From: Pseudomonadota bacterium
GTDB taxonomy: Bacteria; Pseudomonadota; Gammaproteobacteria; Steroidobacterales; Steroidobacteraceae
Assembly: GCA_021817875.1 (NCBI GenBank)
Contig: JAKAFQ010000037.1
Coordinates: forward strand, 1 to 14,078
Length of the DNA: 14,078 bases
Direction: 5' to 3'
The notes under the pieces are model-generated. The model had not been told where the DNA came from, ran no database searches, and worked only from the letters and a program-made list of their open reading frames with translations. The stretch's first letter is position 1, and every line of letters begins with the position of its first letter. Positions 1 through 7,617 of the stretch are shown here, piece after piece. Both the position numbers and the translations under genes were made by a program.

Positions 1-1
1 C

Positions 2-1351
2 AACCGCGTCTCCAGGTTGTCCGACTCGGCGGCCGCGCGCGGCGTGGTGTGCGCCTCGGCGGGCAATCACGCCCAGGGCGTGGCGCTCGCGGCGCGCAGG
101 CGCGGCATCACCGCGGTGATCGTGATGCCGCAGACCACGCCCCGGATCAAGATCCAGGCGGTGCTCGATCTCGGCGGCGAGGTGGCGCTGCACGGCGATG
201 ATTACGACACCGCGTACGAACACGCTGTGCAGCTCGCCCGGGAGCGCAACCTGGTGTTCGTCCACCCCTTCGACGATCCCGACGTCATCGCCGGCCAAGG
301 CACCATCGGCGTGGAGCTGATCCGCCAGACCGGCGGCAATCTCGATGCCCTGTTCGTGCCGGTGGGCGGCGGCGGTCTGATCGCCGGTATCGCCGTCTAC
401 GTGAAATATCTCTACCCGGGCATCCGTATCATCGGCGTGGAGCCGGAGGATGCCGCGAGCATGTACGAGTCGCTCAAGGCCGGGCGGCGGATCACCCTGG
501 AGCGGGTCGGCATTTTCGCCGACGGCGTCGCCGTCAAGCGCGTCGGTGAGGAGACATTCGCGCTGTGCCGGGAGTACGTCGACGAGATCGTGCTGCTCGA
601 CAACGATGAGATCTGCGCGGCAATCCAGGATGTGTTCGAGGACACCCGCTCCATCGTGGAGCCGGCGGGTGCGCTGGCGGTGGGCGGCCTGAAGAAGATC
701 GTCGCCCGCGAGGGCTGGCGCGGCAAGCGACTCGCCGCGATCAACAGCGGCGCGAACATCAACTTCGACCGGCTGCGCCATGTCGCCGAGCGCGCCGACC
801 TCGGCGGCGAACGCGAGGCGCTGCTCGCGATCAGCATCCCGGAGCAGCCGGGCAGCTTCCGACGCTTCTGCGAAGTGCTCGGCCGGCGCAGCATCACGGA
901 ATTCAACTACCGGTACGAGAGCGAGGAAGCCGCGCACATTTTCGTCAGCTTCAGCCTCGCCCAGGGCCGTGAGGAAAAGGACACGGTGACGCGCGCGCTG
1001 CGCACCGCCGGCTATCCGGTCACCGACATGAGCGACAACGAGATGGCCAAGCTCCATGTCCGTTACATGGTCGGCGGACGGGCGCGTGGCATCCGCGACG
1101 AGCTGCTCTACCGGTTCGAATTCCCCGAGCGCCCCGGGGCGCTGCTGCGATTCCTGGACGCGGTCGGCTCACGCTGGAACATCAGCCTGTTTCACTATCG
1201 CAACCAGGGCGGCGATTATGGGCGCGTGCTCGCCGGCATCCAGGTGCCCGCCGCCGAGCGCAGCGACTTCCTGCAGCATCTCAACGAGCTGCACTACGCC
1301 TACGCCGAGGAAACCGGCAACCCGGCGTACCGGATGTTCCTCGGGGCCTGA
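2..1351 (+). CDS. ilvA: Threonine ammonia-lyase, biosynthetic (5'-truncated)
   Basis: This PLP enzyme deaminates threonine to 2-oxobutanoate, the first committed step of isoleucine synthesis, in the cytoplasm. The reading frame is open from base 2, so the gene begins outside the window. About 450 residues of a protein usually a little over 500 long are present. The PLP-lysine segment (SFKLRGAY-like) lies just off the left edge. Visible are the substrate-loop motif ASAGNHAQG (bases 55-81), the glycine-rich phosphate-binding loop VGGGGLIAG (about 361-387), and SGANINF near 748-768. Two C-terminal ACT domains follow (roughly 825-1060 and 1100-1330), carrying PGSFRRFCEVLG and PGALLRFLDAVG. This two-ACT layout marks the long biosynthetic, isoleucine-regulated form, as opposed to the short catabolic TdcB. 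The in-frame TTG at 17 is an internal leucine, not a start. The gene ends in TGA and converges on the CBS-domain gene 48 bases away. Identification is very secure. Confidence 0.97.
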   Translation, partial: NRVSRLSDSAAARGVVCASAGNHAQGVALAARRRGITAVIVMPQTTPRIKIQAVLDLGGEVALHGDDYDTAYEHAVQLARERNLVFVHPFDDPDVIAGQGTIGVELIRQTGGNLDALFVPVGGGGLIAGIAVYVKYLYPGIRIIGVEPEDAASMYESLKAGRRITLERVGIFADGVAVKRVGEETFALCREYVDEIVLLDNDEICAAIQDVFEDTRSIVEPAGALAVGGLKKIVAREGWRGKRLAAINSGANINFDRLRHVAERADLGGEREALLAISIPEQPGSFRRFCEVLGRRSITEFNYRYESEEAAHIFVSFSLAQGREEKDTVTRALRTAGYPVTDMSDNEMAKLHVRYMVGGRARGIRDELLYRFEFPERPGALLRFLDAVGSRWNISLFHYRNQGGDYGRVLAGIQVPAAERSDFLQHLNELHYAYAEETGNPAYRMFLGA

Positions 1352-1399
1352 GCCGCCGCTGAGCGGCCGGCCCCGCGCCACGGCCGCAGCGCGACGCAC
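1352..1399. terminator. Convergent gap with GC-rich hairpins, possible terminator
   Basis: This 48-base gap separates two converging genes. A 7-bp stem, gcggccg at 1363-1369 with cggccgc at 1381-1387, encloses an 11-base loop. An alternative 5-bp stem (gccgc 1355-1359, gcggc 1363-1367) uses part of the same sequence. No run of U follows on either strand, so this is not a textbook intrinsic terminator. It may act as a stalling or RNA-protecting hairpin for either gene. Confidence 0.3.
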
Positions 1400-1828
1400 C
1401 TAACCGTGTATGTAGCTCTCCAGGTGCTCGATGGTGCGCTGCTGTTCCTCGATCACCGATTTCACCAGATCGCCGATCGAGATGACGCCGACCACCCGGT
1501 CTTTCTCGATCACCGGCAGATGACGGATGCGCTTCTCCGTGACCAGCGTCATGCACTGCTGCACGGAGGTGTCGGGCGATACCGTCACCACCGGCGAGCT
1601 CATGATCTGCCACACCGGGGTCTCGGCCGAGGATCGGCCGAGCAGGACCACCTTGCGCGCGTAGTCCCTTTCCGACACGATCCCGGCGAGCTCCTCGCCC
1701 CGCATGACGAGCAGCGCGCCGACGCGGTGCTCGGCCATGGAACGGATGGCTTTCAGAACCGGGTCCTCGGGAGCGATGCTGAACAGCCCGGGACCCTTGC
1801 GACTGAGCAGATGACGCACGGTGATCAT
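1400..1828 (-). CDS. Paired CBS-domain protein, 142 aa
   Basis: This is a small stand-alone Bateman module. Such proteins bind adenine nucleotides or related ligands and usually act as regulators; no partner can be named from sequence. CBS domain 1 covers roughly residues 8-60 with the motif GIVSERD (49-55). CBS domain 2 covers roughly 73-128 with GVISIGD (114-120) and the linker phrase RIRHLPVIE. A short charged helix ends the protein. The ATG at 1828 is chosen because a strong GGAGGAGGAG ribosome binding site ends 5 bases upstream and because CBS homology begins directly after it. The longer open frame to 2038 adds 70 residues without family character. The gene is convergent with ilvA and lies downstream, in the same direction, of the natAB unit, but a 262-base gap and a terminator separate it from that unit. 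It is therefore probably transcribed alone. Confidence 0.9.
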   Translation of the reverse strand: MITVRHLLSRKGPGLFSIAPEDPVLKAIRSMAEHRVGALLVMRGEELAGIVSERDYARKVVLLGRSSAETPVWQIMSSPVVTVSPDTSVQQCMTLVTEKRIRHLPVIEKDRVVGVISIGDLVKSVIEEQQRTIEHLESYIHG

Positions 1829-1833
1829 GCTGA

Positions 1834-1843
1834 CTCCTCCTCC
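1834..1843 (-). promoter_or_regulatory. Strong ribosome binding site of the CBS-domain gene
   Basis: On the minus strand GGAGGAGGAG lies 5 bases upstream of the ATG at 1828. It is the strongest Shine-Dalgarno match in the window and fixes the start codon. It contrasts with the absent or weak sites in front of mnmG and uvrD. Confidence 0.75.
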
Positions 1844-2090
1844 ACAATGCCGCATGTGCGGGTCTTGTCGGACAGCGTACCGCGCCGTTGGAGCGATCGC
1901 CACTGCGTGCGTGACGCCTGCCGTGACCTCGATGAGCCCGGAGCCGATCGGCGCCGGAGCCGTTCCGGACTGAGCAAAAATCCTGCCAGGCCGGCGGATG
2001 GCGAGCGGCGATGGCCCGGCGGATCCTGCCGGACTCATCGTCGGGCCGGTGGTGATGCTGCCGGCGTGCCGCGAGACCGGGTCTCATCCA
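1844..2090. other. Intergenic region between natB-like gene and CBS gene
   Basis: I see no coding potential of family character here. The region should hold the promoter of the CBS gene, but I find no convincing -35/-10 pair on the minus strand; TACGCT around 1873-1878 is only a weak -10 candidate. A small inverted repeat, CCGCA-TG-TGCGG (1850-1861), sits just upstream of the CBS ribosome binding site and could be an operator half-site pair or chance. The terminator at 1976-1999 is listed separately. Confidence 0.4.
1976..1999 (-). terminator. Probable intrinsic terminator of the hydrolase-natAB unit
   Basis: Read on the minus strand, ATCCGCC (1999-1993) can pair with GGC-A-GGAT (1987-1980). 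This gives a 4-bp and a 3-bp helix separated by one bulged A, with a 5-base loop, followed directly by four T residues (1979-1976). The hairpin lies about 90 bases beyond the permease stop codon. A T run is notable in such GC-rich DNA. The stem is short and imperfect, so strength is uncertain. Confidence 0.45.
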
Positions 2091-3407
2091 TCAGCCGAGG
2101 AGTTTCTCCCGCCGGTACAGCCGGCCGGCCAGCCAGACCAGCACGCCCGTCGGCAGCAGCGTCACACCGGCCGAGGTGACCGCGTAGAGGGCGGGCAACG
2201 GCTGGGCGCGCAGCAGACTCATGATGAGGAAGTGCTGGCTGAGAAACGGCACGGTCATCAGCGCCAGGCTCGGCCGCAGTCCCAGAAGCCCCGCAAACAT
2301 CAGCGGCACGGTTGGAATCAACAGGATCAGCCCGATGTAGGTCTGCGCCTCCCGGTAGCTGCGTGTGAAGGAAGCGACCAGCGTCATCAGGGCCGCTCCG
2401 AGCGGGATCAGCGGCAGGCTGTAGAGCACGATCGCCGCGACCACGCCGGCGCCGAAATTGACGCTCATCCCCATGCGGTCCAGCCCGATGTGCCGCAGTG
2501 TCACGGCGAACGCCGACACGGTCAGCGTCAGCGTCAGGAGCATCATGGCGGAGGCGGCGGCCATCTTGCCGTAGACCAGATGCTCGCGCTCAACGGGCAC
2601 GGTCAGCAGCGGCTCCAGGGAGCCTCGCTCGCGCTCTCCGGCGGTGGCGTCGATTGCCATGTACATGCCACCCATGAGCATCGCGAGCAGGATGACATAG
2701 CTCAACATTCCGAGCACCAGCACCGAACGGCTTTGCGGCGTCGAGATGTCGATGGGGTGCACCACGATGGGTGTCAGCAACAGCGGATCGAGTCCCCGCG
2801 CCACCAGGCGCAGCCTGGTGATCACCCCGGCGTACAGTCCGATCAGCCGCGTCACTCGCCCGGCCGCCTGCTGCTCGGTTCGATCGGACTCGTCGGCGTA
2901 CAGGCGCAGGGCGGCGGGTCGGCCGGCCGCGAGCCGGGCGCCAAAGTCCCGTGGCACGTACAGCAGCGGCCTGTGCAGCGTGGCGGCGAGACGGCGCGCC
3001 GCGGGCGCACGCGCCTCGACGGGCACGGCCAGCACCCGGTATTGCCGCAGGAAAGCCAGCAGGTGCGGCGCCCGCCCGGCGTGCACCACCGTCACCGGAA
3101 CGGGCCGCTGCGTCTGTTCCCTGCCGTGGTGAATGGCGATCGACAGGGCAGCGGCAACCAGCGCCGGCATCAGCAGCGGCCCGATGACGAGCGCGGTGAT
3201 CAGCGAACGGCGGTCGCGCAGGTTCTCGCGGAACTCTTTCAGAAAGACGCGCCAGAGCGCGCAGCGGGTCGCCGGGCGCCCGTCCGGGGGCGGACTGCCC
3301 GGACCGGCCATCCCGGACGGAGCGCCCTCTGCTTCGGCGCGGCCCGCTCCCGTGCCTCGTCCCTTGGGCCGGCCGTCGCCGCCATCACCCGCAGCGGGCG
3401 CTTGCAT
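2091..3407 (-). CDS. ABC-2 type permease, NatB-like (COG1668 type)
   Basis: This is the membrane subunit of an ABC exporter paired with the ATPase gene directly upstream. The protein is 438 residues long. A cytoplasmic stretch with FLKEFRENLRDRRSL (55-69) precedes transmembrane helix 1 (about 70-92). A large extracytoplasmic domain follows (about 95-225). Then comes a cluster of about five helices (roughly 228-252, 285-305, 318-346, 357-378 and 405-427). The cytoplasmic motif AGERERGSLEPLLT (256-269) after helix 2 is typical of NatB-type permeases, which in Bacillus export sodium; the substrate here is unknown. The ATG at 3407 overlaps the ATPase stop as TGATG, implying translational coupling. 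From that start the first 50 residues are Gly/Ala/Pro-rich and unlike the family, so Met33 (base 3311) is an alternative start. The coding frame ends in TGA at 2091. Confidence 0.85.
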   Translation of the reverse strand: MQAPAAGDGGDGRPKGRGTGAGRAEAEGAPSGMAGPGSPPPDGRPATRCALWRVFLKEFRENLRDRRSLITALVIGPLLMPALVAAALSIAIHHGREQTQRPVPVTVVHAGRAPHLLAFLRQYRVLAVPVEARAPAARRLAATLHRPLLYVPRDFGARLAAGRPAALRLYADESDRTEQQAAGRVTRLIGLYAGVITRLRLVARGLDPLLLTPIVVHPIDISTPQSRSVLVLGMLSYVILLAMLMGGMYMAIDATAGERERGSLEPLLTVPVEREHLVYGKMAAASAMMLLTLTLTVSAFAVTLRHIGLDRMGMSVNFGAGVVAAIVLYSLPLIPLGAALMTLVASFTRSYREAQTYIGLILLIPTVPLMFAGLLGLRPSLALMTVPFLSQHFLIMSLLRAQPLPALYAVTSAGVTLLPTGVLVWLAGRLYRREKLLG

Positions 3408-4144
3408 CACGGCAGGTTCTCCGCGCCTTCCGAGCCGATCAGCCGCACGAAGGCCTCCTCCAGCGAGTCCGCACCCGTCTGCTCGCGCAGCGCTTCCGGG
3501 GTGCCCGTGGCGGCCACCCTGCCCTGCGCGATGACGATCAGCGCATCGCACAGGGCGGCCACCTCCTGCATCACGTGGCTGGAAAACAGCACGCAGTGGC
3601 CCTGGTCACGCAGCTGGCGCAGCAGCCGGCGCAGCGTTCTCACCGCCATGACATCGAGTCCGTTGGTCGGTTCATCCAACAGCACATTGCGCGGGCGGTG
3701 CACGAGCGCTCGCGCAAGCGCCGTCTTGACACGCTGGCCCTGGGAAAATCCTTTGGCCGGCCGATCCGCGAATTCCTCCATCTCCAGCTCGCCGATCAGC
3801 TCCTGCGTGCGCGTGCGCCGCTCGATACGCGTCAGTCCGTGCAGTGAGCCGAAGTACAGAATGTTCTCGCGCGCCGTCAGGTTCGGATACAGACCGGCCC
3901 CGTGCGGCAGCACCCCCATGCGGCGGCGCGCCTCGAGCGGTGCCGCGAGCACGCTCGCGCCGTCGATCCACGCCTCCCCGCCGTCCGGTACCACCACGGT
4001 GTAGAGCATGCGCAGGGTGGTCGATTTGCCGGCTCCATTGGGACCGAGCAGTCCGGTGATGCGTCCGTCGGGCGCGCTCAGGCTGACCCCATCGACGGCG
4101 GCGACGGGGCCGAAGCGCTTGACCAGGCCGCGCGCTTCAATCAT
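3407..4144 (-). CDS. ABC transporter ATP-binding protein, NatA-like
   Basis: This is the 245-residue cytoplasmic ATPase that powers the adjacent permease. Motifs in order are Walker A GPNGAGKST (34-42), a Q-loop region LPHGAGLYPNLT with His81 where many ABC proteins have Gln (79-90), the signature FSQGQRVKTALARAL (133-147), a divergent form of LSGGQ that I recall as common in NatA relatives, Walker B VLLDEPTNGLD (154-164) with catalytic Glu158, and switch His190 in SSHVM. The ATG at 4144 is chosen because homology begins at once (MIEARGLVKRFG). The longer open frame to 4225 only adds residues that overlap the hydrolase gene. Only 13 bases separate it from the hydrolase stop upstream, and it overlaps the permease start by one base, so the three genes form one unit. 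NatA relatives in Bacillus extrude sodium, but close sequence similarity does not prove that substrate here. Confidence 0.92.
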   Translation of the reverse strand: MIEARGLVKRFGPVAAVDGVSLSAPDGRITGLLGPNGAGKSTTLRMLYTVVVPDGGEAWIDGASVLAAPLEARRRMGVLPHGAGLYPNLTARENILYFGSLHGLTRIERRTRTQELIGELEMEEFADRPAKGFSQGQRVKTALARALVHRPRNVLLDEPTNGLDVMAVRTLRRLLRQLRDQGHCVLFSSHVMQEVAALCDALIVIAQGRVAATGTPEALREQTGADSLEEAFVRLIGSEGAENLP

Positions 4145-4157
4145 GCCGGCCCTTCGC

Positions 4158-5630
4158 TCACGGGCCTGGCCCGTTCGGCGTGAGGAAGAACGGTATCGGG
4201 CGCAGGTTGCGCAGGCAGCCCACATTGAGGCCGGTGACGGAAGCGCGTCGGACGAACCGCGCCATCACCTCGTCCATGCACGGATCGAGCAGCTGGCCGT
4301 GCCCGGAGTCCGGAATCACCAGGCTCAGGCTGTGCGTGAAACCGCGGGCCGCCTCCGCGGCGTAGCGCGGCGGCGTGATCGGGTCATCGGCGCCGGAGAG
4401 CAGCAGCGCCGGCACATCCGCATGCAGTGGCGCGTGAAAGTCCGGATCCACGGGCCCGTGCGGCCACAGCCGGCACACCTGTTCCAGCTCGTCGATGGGC
4501 GCGGTGCCGAGAAAGGTCTGCCTCATCCGCGCACGTTGCGCAGCCGTGATGTGATAGAACGGAACGTCCTCGGAGCACACCACGGTGTTATTCATGCCGT
4601 CCGCTATGGCGTTGCCATAGGCGCGTTCGATCAGCGCAAACTGACCCACCAGCGGGCTGAAGTCCCCGGCGACGGCCTCATGCAGGTCGAGGGGCAGCAG
4701 GGCCGCGAGCTGCGGCGTATAGCTGGCCAGGCGCAGCACCTGCGCCAGTTGATAGTGGGTGAACTGCGCGCGACGCGGCGCGACGCCCGGCTGCGCCACC
4801 AGGATCCGTGCCGGGTGAGCGGCGAGTTGCGCCTCCAGATGCCGGTAGAGCTGCTCGGGGTCGCCGAAATGAGCGCGGCAGGCGCTGCGGCGCGCGCAGG
4901 CGGCAAAGATGCGCAGCACCGCGCGCTGCGCATCGATGGCGCTCCGGGCGCCGATGGCCACCTGGGGCGGTACCACACCGTCCAGGATGACACTGCGGAC
5001 CCGGCGGGGATGGCGGCGGATGTATTCCTGCGCGACCACCGTGCCGTATGACGAGCCGTACAGGTTGATCCGCCGATACCCCAGCGCGGCGCGCACGCGG
5101 TCGAGATCCCGCACAGCGAGGTCGGTCGTGTAGAAGCGCACCCGCGCATGCCGGCGCAACTGGCGCAGGCAGTGCTCGGTCTCGGCGGTGATTTCCGCCT
5201 CGCTGGGTGGGCCGACATGCGCGTCCGCCGCGCACCGCAGGGCGTTCGATCCACCGGTGCCGCGCTGGTCGACCAGCACGATGTCGCGGTCGCGGTGAAT
5301 CAGGGCGAACGCGGGCGCGACGCTCGCATAGAAGGCGGTCGCGGCCTCGCCAGGACCTCCGGCCAGCACGAACAGCGGGTCGGGTCGCCGGATCGTGCTG
5401 ATCGCCGGCACCACCGCCACGGCGAGCGCAAGCCGCCGGGCCGCTGGCCGGTTCGGGTCCTCCGGGACCTGCAGGTGGCCACACTCGGCCTTCACCAGGC
5501 TCAGGCCGCCGGCAGAGCGCAGCTCGCAGGGCAAAAGACGCAGACGCCGGTGCGCCGGCACGGCGTGACACGCTGCGCTCACGACAGCAAATCCCAGACT
5601 CAGCAGGACGATGGCTTTACGCACGGCCAC
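4158..5630 (-). CDS. Secreted alpha/beta hydrolase, S33 peptidase type (TAP-like C-terminus)
   Basis: This 490-residue protein resembles proline iminopeptidase and tripeptidyl-aminopeptidase enzymes of family S33. These cleave N-terminal residues from peptides, but some members are esterases. The N-terminus (MAVRK, then a hydrophobic run to about residue 20) is a signal peptide, so it should act outside the cytoplasm. Cys21 lies in a poor lipobox (SAAC), so lipidation is doubtful. Oxyanion-region motif AGGPG is at 90-94 and DQRGTGGS at 121-128. The nucleophile is Ser194 in GSSYG (192-196). The acid is Asp415 or Asp416 in GADDPITPP, and the catalytic His is His444 in PDSGHGQ. Several cysteines could form disulfides, fitting export. 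The start is GTG at 5630 because an in-frame stop lies 12 to 15 bases upstream; GTG at 5624 is an alternative. It heads the operon with the NatAB-like transporter. Confidence 0.87.
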   Translation of the reverse strand: MAVRKAIVLLSLGFAVVSAACHAVPAHRRLRLLPCELRSAGGLSLVKAECGHLQVPEDPNRPAARRLALAVAVVPAISTIRRPDPLFVLAGGPGEAATAFYASVAPAFALIHRDRDIVLVDQRGTGGSNALRCAADAHVGPPSEAEITAETEHCLRQLRRHARVRFYTTDLAVRDLDRVRAALGYRRINLYGSSYGTVVAQEYIRRHPRRVRSVILDGVVPPQVAIGARSAIDAQRAVLRIFAACARRSACRAHFGDPEQLYRHLEAQLAAHPARILVAQPGVAPRRAQFTHYQLAQVLRLASYTPQLAALLPLDLHEAVAGDFSPLVGQFALIERAYGNAIADGMNNTVVCSEDVPFYHITAAQRARMRQTFLGTAPIDELEQVCRLWPHGPVDPDFHAPLHADVPALLLSGADDPITPPRYAAEAARGFTHSLSLVIPDSGHGQLLDPCMDEVMARFVRRASVTGLNVGCLRNLRPIPFFLTPNGPGP

Positions 5631-5639
5631 GACGCCGGC

Positions 5640-5645
5640 ATTCTA
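5640..5645 (-). promoter_or_regulatory. Candidate -10 element for the hydrolase-natAB unit
   Basis: TAGAAT on the minus strand matches the sigma-70 -10 consensus in five of six positions. It ends 9 bases before the GTG at 5630. No good -35 element is visible at 16 to 18 bases. If used, the transcript would have a leader of only a few bases. It shares the 76-base divergent gap with the mnmG promoter. Confidence 0.35.
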
Positions 5646-5670
5646 AAGCAAGGTTTCCGGCCGCGCCGTT

Positions 5671-5700
5671 TTGGCTCGCCGGGCTGAGGACCTTTACAAT
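5671..5700 (+). promoter_or_regulatory. Candidate sigma-70 promoter of mnmG-pyrF, possibly leaderless
   Basis: TTGGCT (5671-5676, four of six matches to TTGACA) is followed after 18 bases by TACAAT (5695-5700, five of six matches to TATAAT). Transcription would be expected to begin about 6 to 7 bases after the -10 element, which is at or next to the A of the mnmG ATG at 5707. The nearest Shine-Dalgarno-like GAGG (5686-5689) is 17 bases from the ATG, too far to help, and would lie upstream of the transcript start. Confidence 0.5.
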
Positions 5701-5706
5701 ATCCGC

Positions 5707-7617
5707 ATGCGCTTCGCTCATCCTTTCGAGGTCATCGTGGTCGGCGGCGGTCATGCCGGTACGGAGGCCGCACTCGCCTGCTCGCGGATGGGTGTGCGCA
5801 CCCTGCTGCTCACCCAGAGCATCGAGTCCCTGGGGCAGATGAGCTGCAATCCGGCCGTGGGCGGCATCGGCAAAGGCCACCTGGTGCGCGAGATCGATGC
5901 CCTCGGCGGCGTGATGGCGCACGCCACCGACCGCGCGGGCATCCAGTTCCGGACGCTGAACGGCAGCAAGGGTCCGGCGGTGCGCGCCACGCGCGCCCAG
6001 GCCGACCGCCAACTCTACCGGCAGGTGATCCGCACGGCCATCGAGGGTGCGCCGCACCTGGCGGTGTTTCAGCAGGAGGCAGCGGATCTGCTGCTCGAAG
6101 GCGAGAGCGTGCGCGGCGTCATCACCGTCACCGGGATCGTCTTCGAAGCCCCGAGCGTGGTGCTCACGGTCGGGACCTTCCTCGGCGGGCGGATCCACGT
6201 CGGTCTCGACCACTATGCCGGCGGGCGGGCCGGCGATCCGCCGTCGAACCGTCTGGCGGCACGTCTCAGGGAACTGTCGCTGCAGGCCGGCCGGTTGAAG
6301 ACCGGCACGCCGCCGCGTCTCGACGGGCGCACGCTCGATTATTCCGTGATGCGCCGCCAGGCAAGCGACGATCCGTTGCCGGTGTTTTCGTTCCTCGGTC
6401 GCGCCGCGGAACACCCGCGGCAGGTTGACTGCTTCATCACTCACACGAACGAGCGGACGCACGAGATCATCCGGGCGGCGACCGACCGCTCGCCGATGTT
6501 CACCGGTGTGATCGAAGGCGTCGGCCCGCGCTACTGTCCCTCCATCGAGGACAAGGTCGTTCGCTTCGCCGAGCGGACATCGCACCAGATCTTCGTCGAG
6601 CCCGAGGGGCTCGCCACCCACGAGATCTACCCCAATGGCATTTCCACCAGCCTGCCGTTCGACGCGCAGTATGCGCTGGTACGCAGCATCCCGGGGTTCG
6701 AGAACGCGCACCTGACACGTCCCGGCTACGCGATCGAATACGATTTCTTCGATCCGCGCGGTCTGCGTCCCTCGCTCGAGACCCGCGCGCTGCGCGGTCT
6801 GTACTTCGCCGGCCAGATCAACGGCACCACCGGTTACGAGGAAGCCGCGGCCCAGGGCCTGCTCGCGGGCACCAACGCCGCGCTCGCCGTGCGGCAGCGC
6901 GAGCCGTGGGTTCCGAAGCGCAGCGAGGCGTATCTGGGCGTGCTGGTCGATGACCTGGTCACCCGCGGCACCCGCGAGCCGTACCGCATGTTCACCAGCC
7001 GGGCCGAGCATCGTCTGCTGCTCAGGGAAGACAACGCCGACCAGCGGTTGACCCCCCTCGGCCGAGAACTCGGCCTGGTGGACGATGAGCGCTGGCGGCT
7101 GTTCGAGACGAAGCGGCGGCTGGTCGATCATGAAGTCGAGCGCCTGCAGAGCATCCGGCTGCGGCCCGAGGCGCTCAGCGGACACTGGTGCGAGCGCGTA
7201 TTGGGCGGACCGCTCGGCCGTGACGTGTCGGCATTCGAGCTGTTGCGCCGCCCGGAAGTCAGCCATCAGGCGCTGCTCGAGGTGGCGGGCCGACCGGCGT
7301 GGGATTGTGAGGGACAGGACGAGCGTCTGCCGGCCCAGGCACGCGTCCAGGTCGAGGCGCGGGCGAAGTACGCTGGTTATATCGAGCGCCAGCAAGAGGA
7401 GATCGACCGTCAGCGGCGCAACGAGGAGACCCGGCTGCCTGAGGACCTGGACTATGGCGCGGTCGCCGGACTCTCGCACGAGGTGCGGGCCCGGCTCACC
7501 GAGTACCGTCCCGCGACGGTCGGCCAGGCGAGCCGCGTGCCGGGCGTGACCCCGGCCGCCGTGACGCTGCTGCTGGTGCATCTGAAAAGGCGCCAGCTGG
7601 CCTCGCGTGTCGCATGA
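5707..7617 (+). CDS. mnmG: tRNA uridine-5-carboxymethylaminomethyl modification enzyme MnmG (GidA)
   Basis: With MnmE, this FAD enzyme installs the (carboxymethyl)aminomethyl group on the wobble uridine (U34) of certain tRNAs. The protein is 636 residues, close to the 629 of E. coli. Visible are the FAD dinucleotide motif GGGHAG (13-18), [13 protein letters not shown] with Cys47, [10 protein letters not shown] from residue 198, and RYCPSIEDK with Cys277. These two cysteines fall at the same numbers as the conserved functional cysteines of E. coli Mnm[22 protein letters not shown] and [11 protein letters not shown] follow, then the C-terminal helical region with YIERQQEEI and the end motif RVPGVTPAA. 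The ATG at 5707 is preferred over a TTG at 5671 because it matches family length and the TTG overlaps a likely promoter. It overlaps pyrF by ATGA. The common neighbour rsmG is not downstream. Confidence 0.97.
   Translation: MRFAHPFEVIVVGGGHAGTEAALACSRMGVRTLLLTQSIESLGQMSCNPAVGGIGKGHLVREIDALGGVMAHATDRAGIQFRTLNGSKGPAVRATRAQADRQLYRQVIRTAIEGAPHLAVFQQEAADLLLEGESVRGVITVTGIVFEAPSVVLTVGTFLGGRIHVGLDHYAGGRAGDPPSNRLAARLRELSLQAGRLKTGTPPRLDGRTLDYSVMRRQASDDPLPVFSFLGRAAEHPRQVDCFITHTNERTHEIIRAATDRSPMFTGVIEGVGPRYCPSIEDKVVRFAERTSHQIFVEPEGLATHEIYPNGISTSLPFDAQYALVRSIPGFENAHLTRPGYAIEYDFFDPRGLRPSLETRALRGLYFAGQINGTTGYEEAAAQGLLAGTNAALAVRQREPWVPKRSEAYLGVLVDDLVTRGTREPYRMFTSRAEHRLLLREDNADQRLTPLGRELGLVDDERWRLFETKRRLVDHEVERLQSIRLRPEALSGHWCERVLGGPLGRDVSAFELLRRPEVSHQALLEVAGRPAWDCEGQDERLPAQARVQVEARAKYAGYIERQQEEIDRQRRNEETRLPEDLDYGAVAGLSHEVRARLTEYRPATVGQASRVPGVTPAAVTLLLVHLKRRQLASRVA

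Noticed and set aside
1829..2038. Seventy-residue N-terminal extension of the CBS-domain protein
   Set aside because: The strong ribosome binding site at 1834-1843 sits directly before the internal ATG at 1828, and the extension overlaps the likely natAB terminator and has no family match.
3443..3481. Possible frameshift or fusion between natA and natB
   Set aside because: The overlapping open frames arise only from the 5' extension of the permease frame. Both proteins are complete and overlap by one base (TGATG).
1998..4004. Plus-strand open frame of 668 codons across the natA/natB genes
   Set aside because: It lies opposite well-supported ABC transporter genes. Its translation is rich in Gln, Arg, His and Gly with no domain, as expected for an antisense shadow.
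5671..5706. TTG start for mnmG twelve codons upstream
   Set aside because: [12 protein letters not shown] has no family match, and the bases look like a promoter. The ATG at 5707 puts Cys47 and Cys277 at their E. coli positions.
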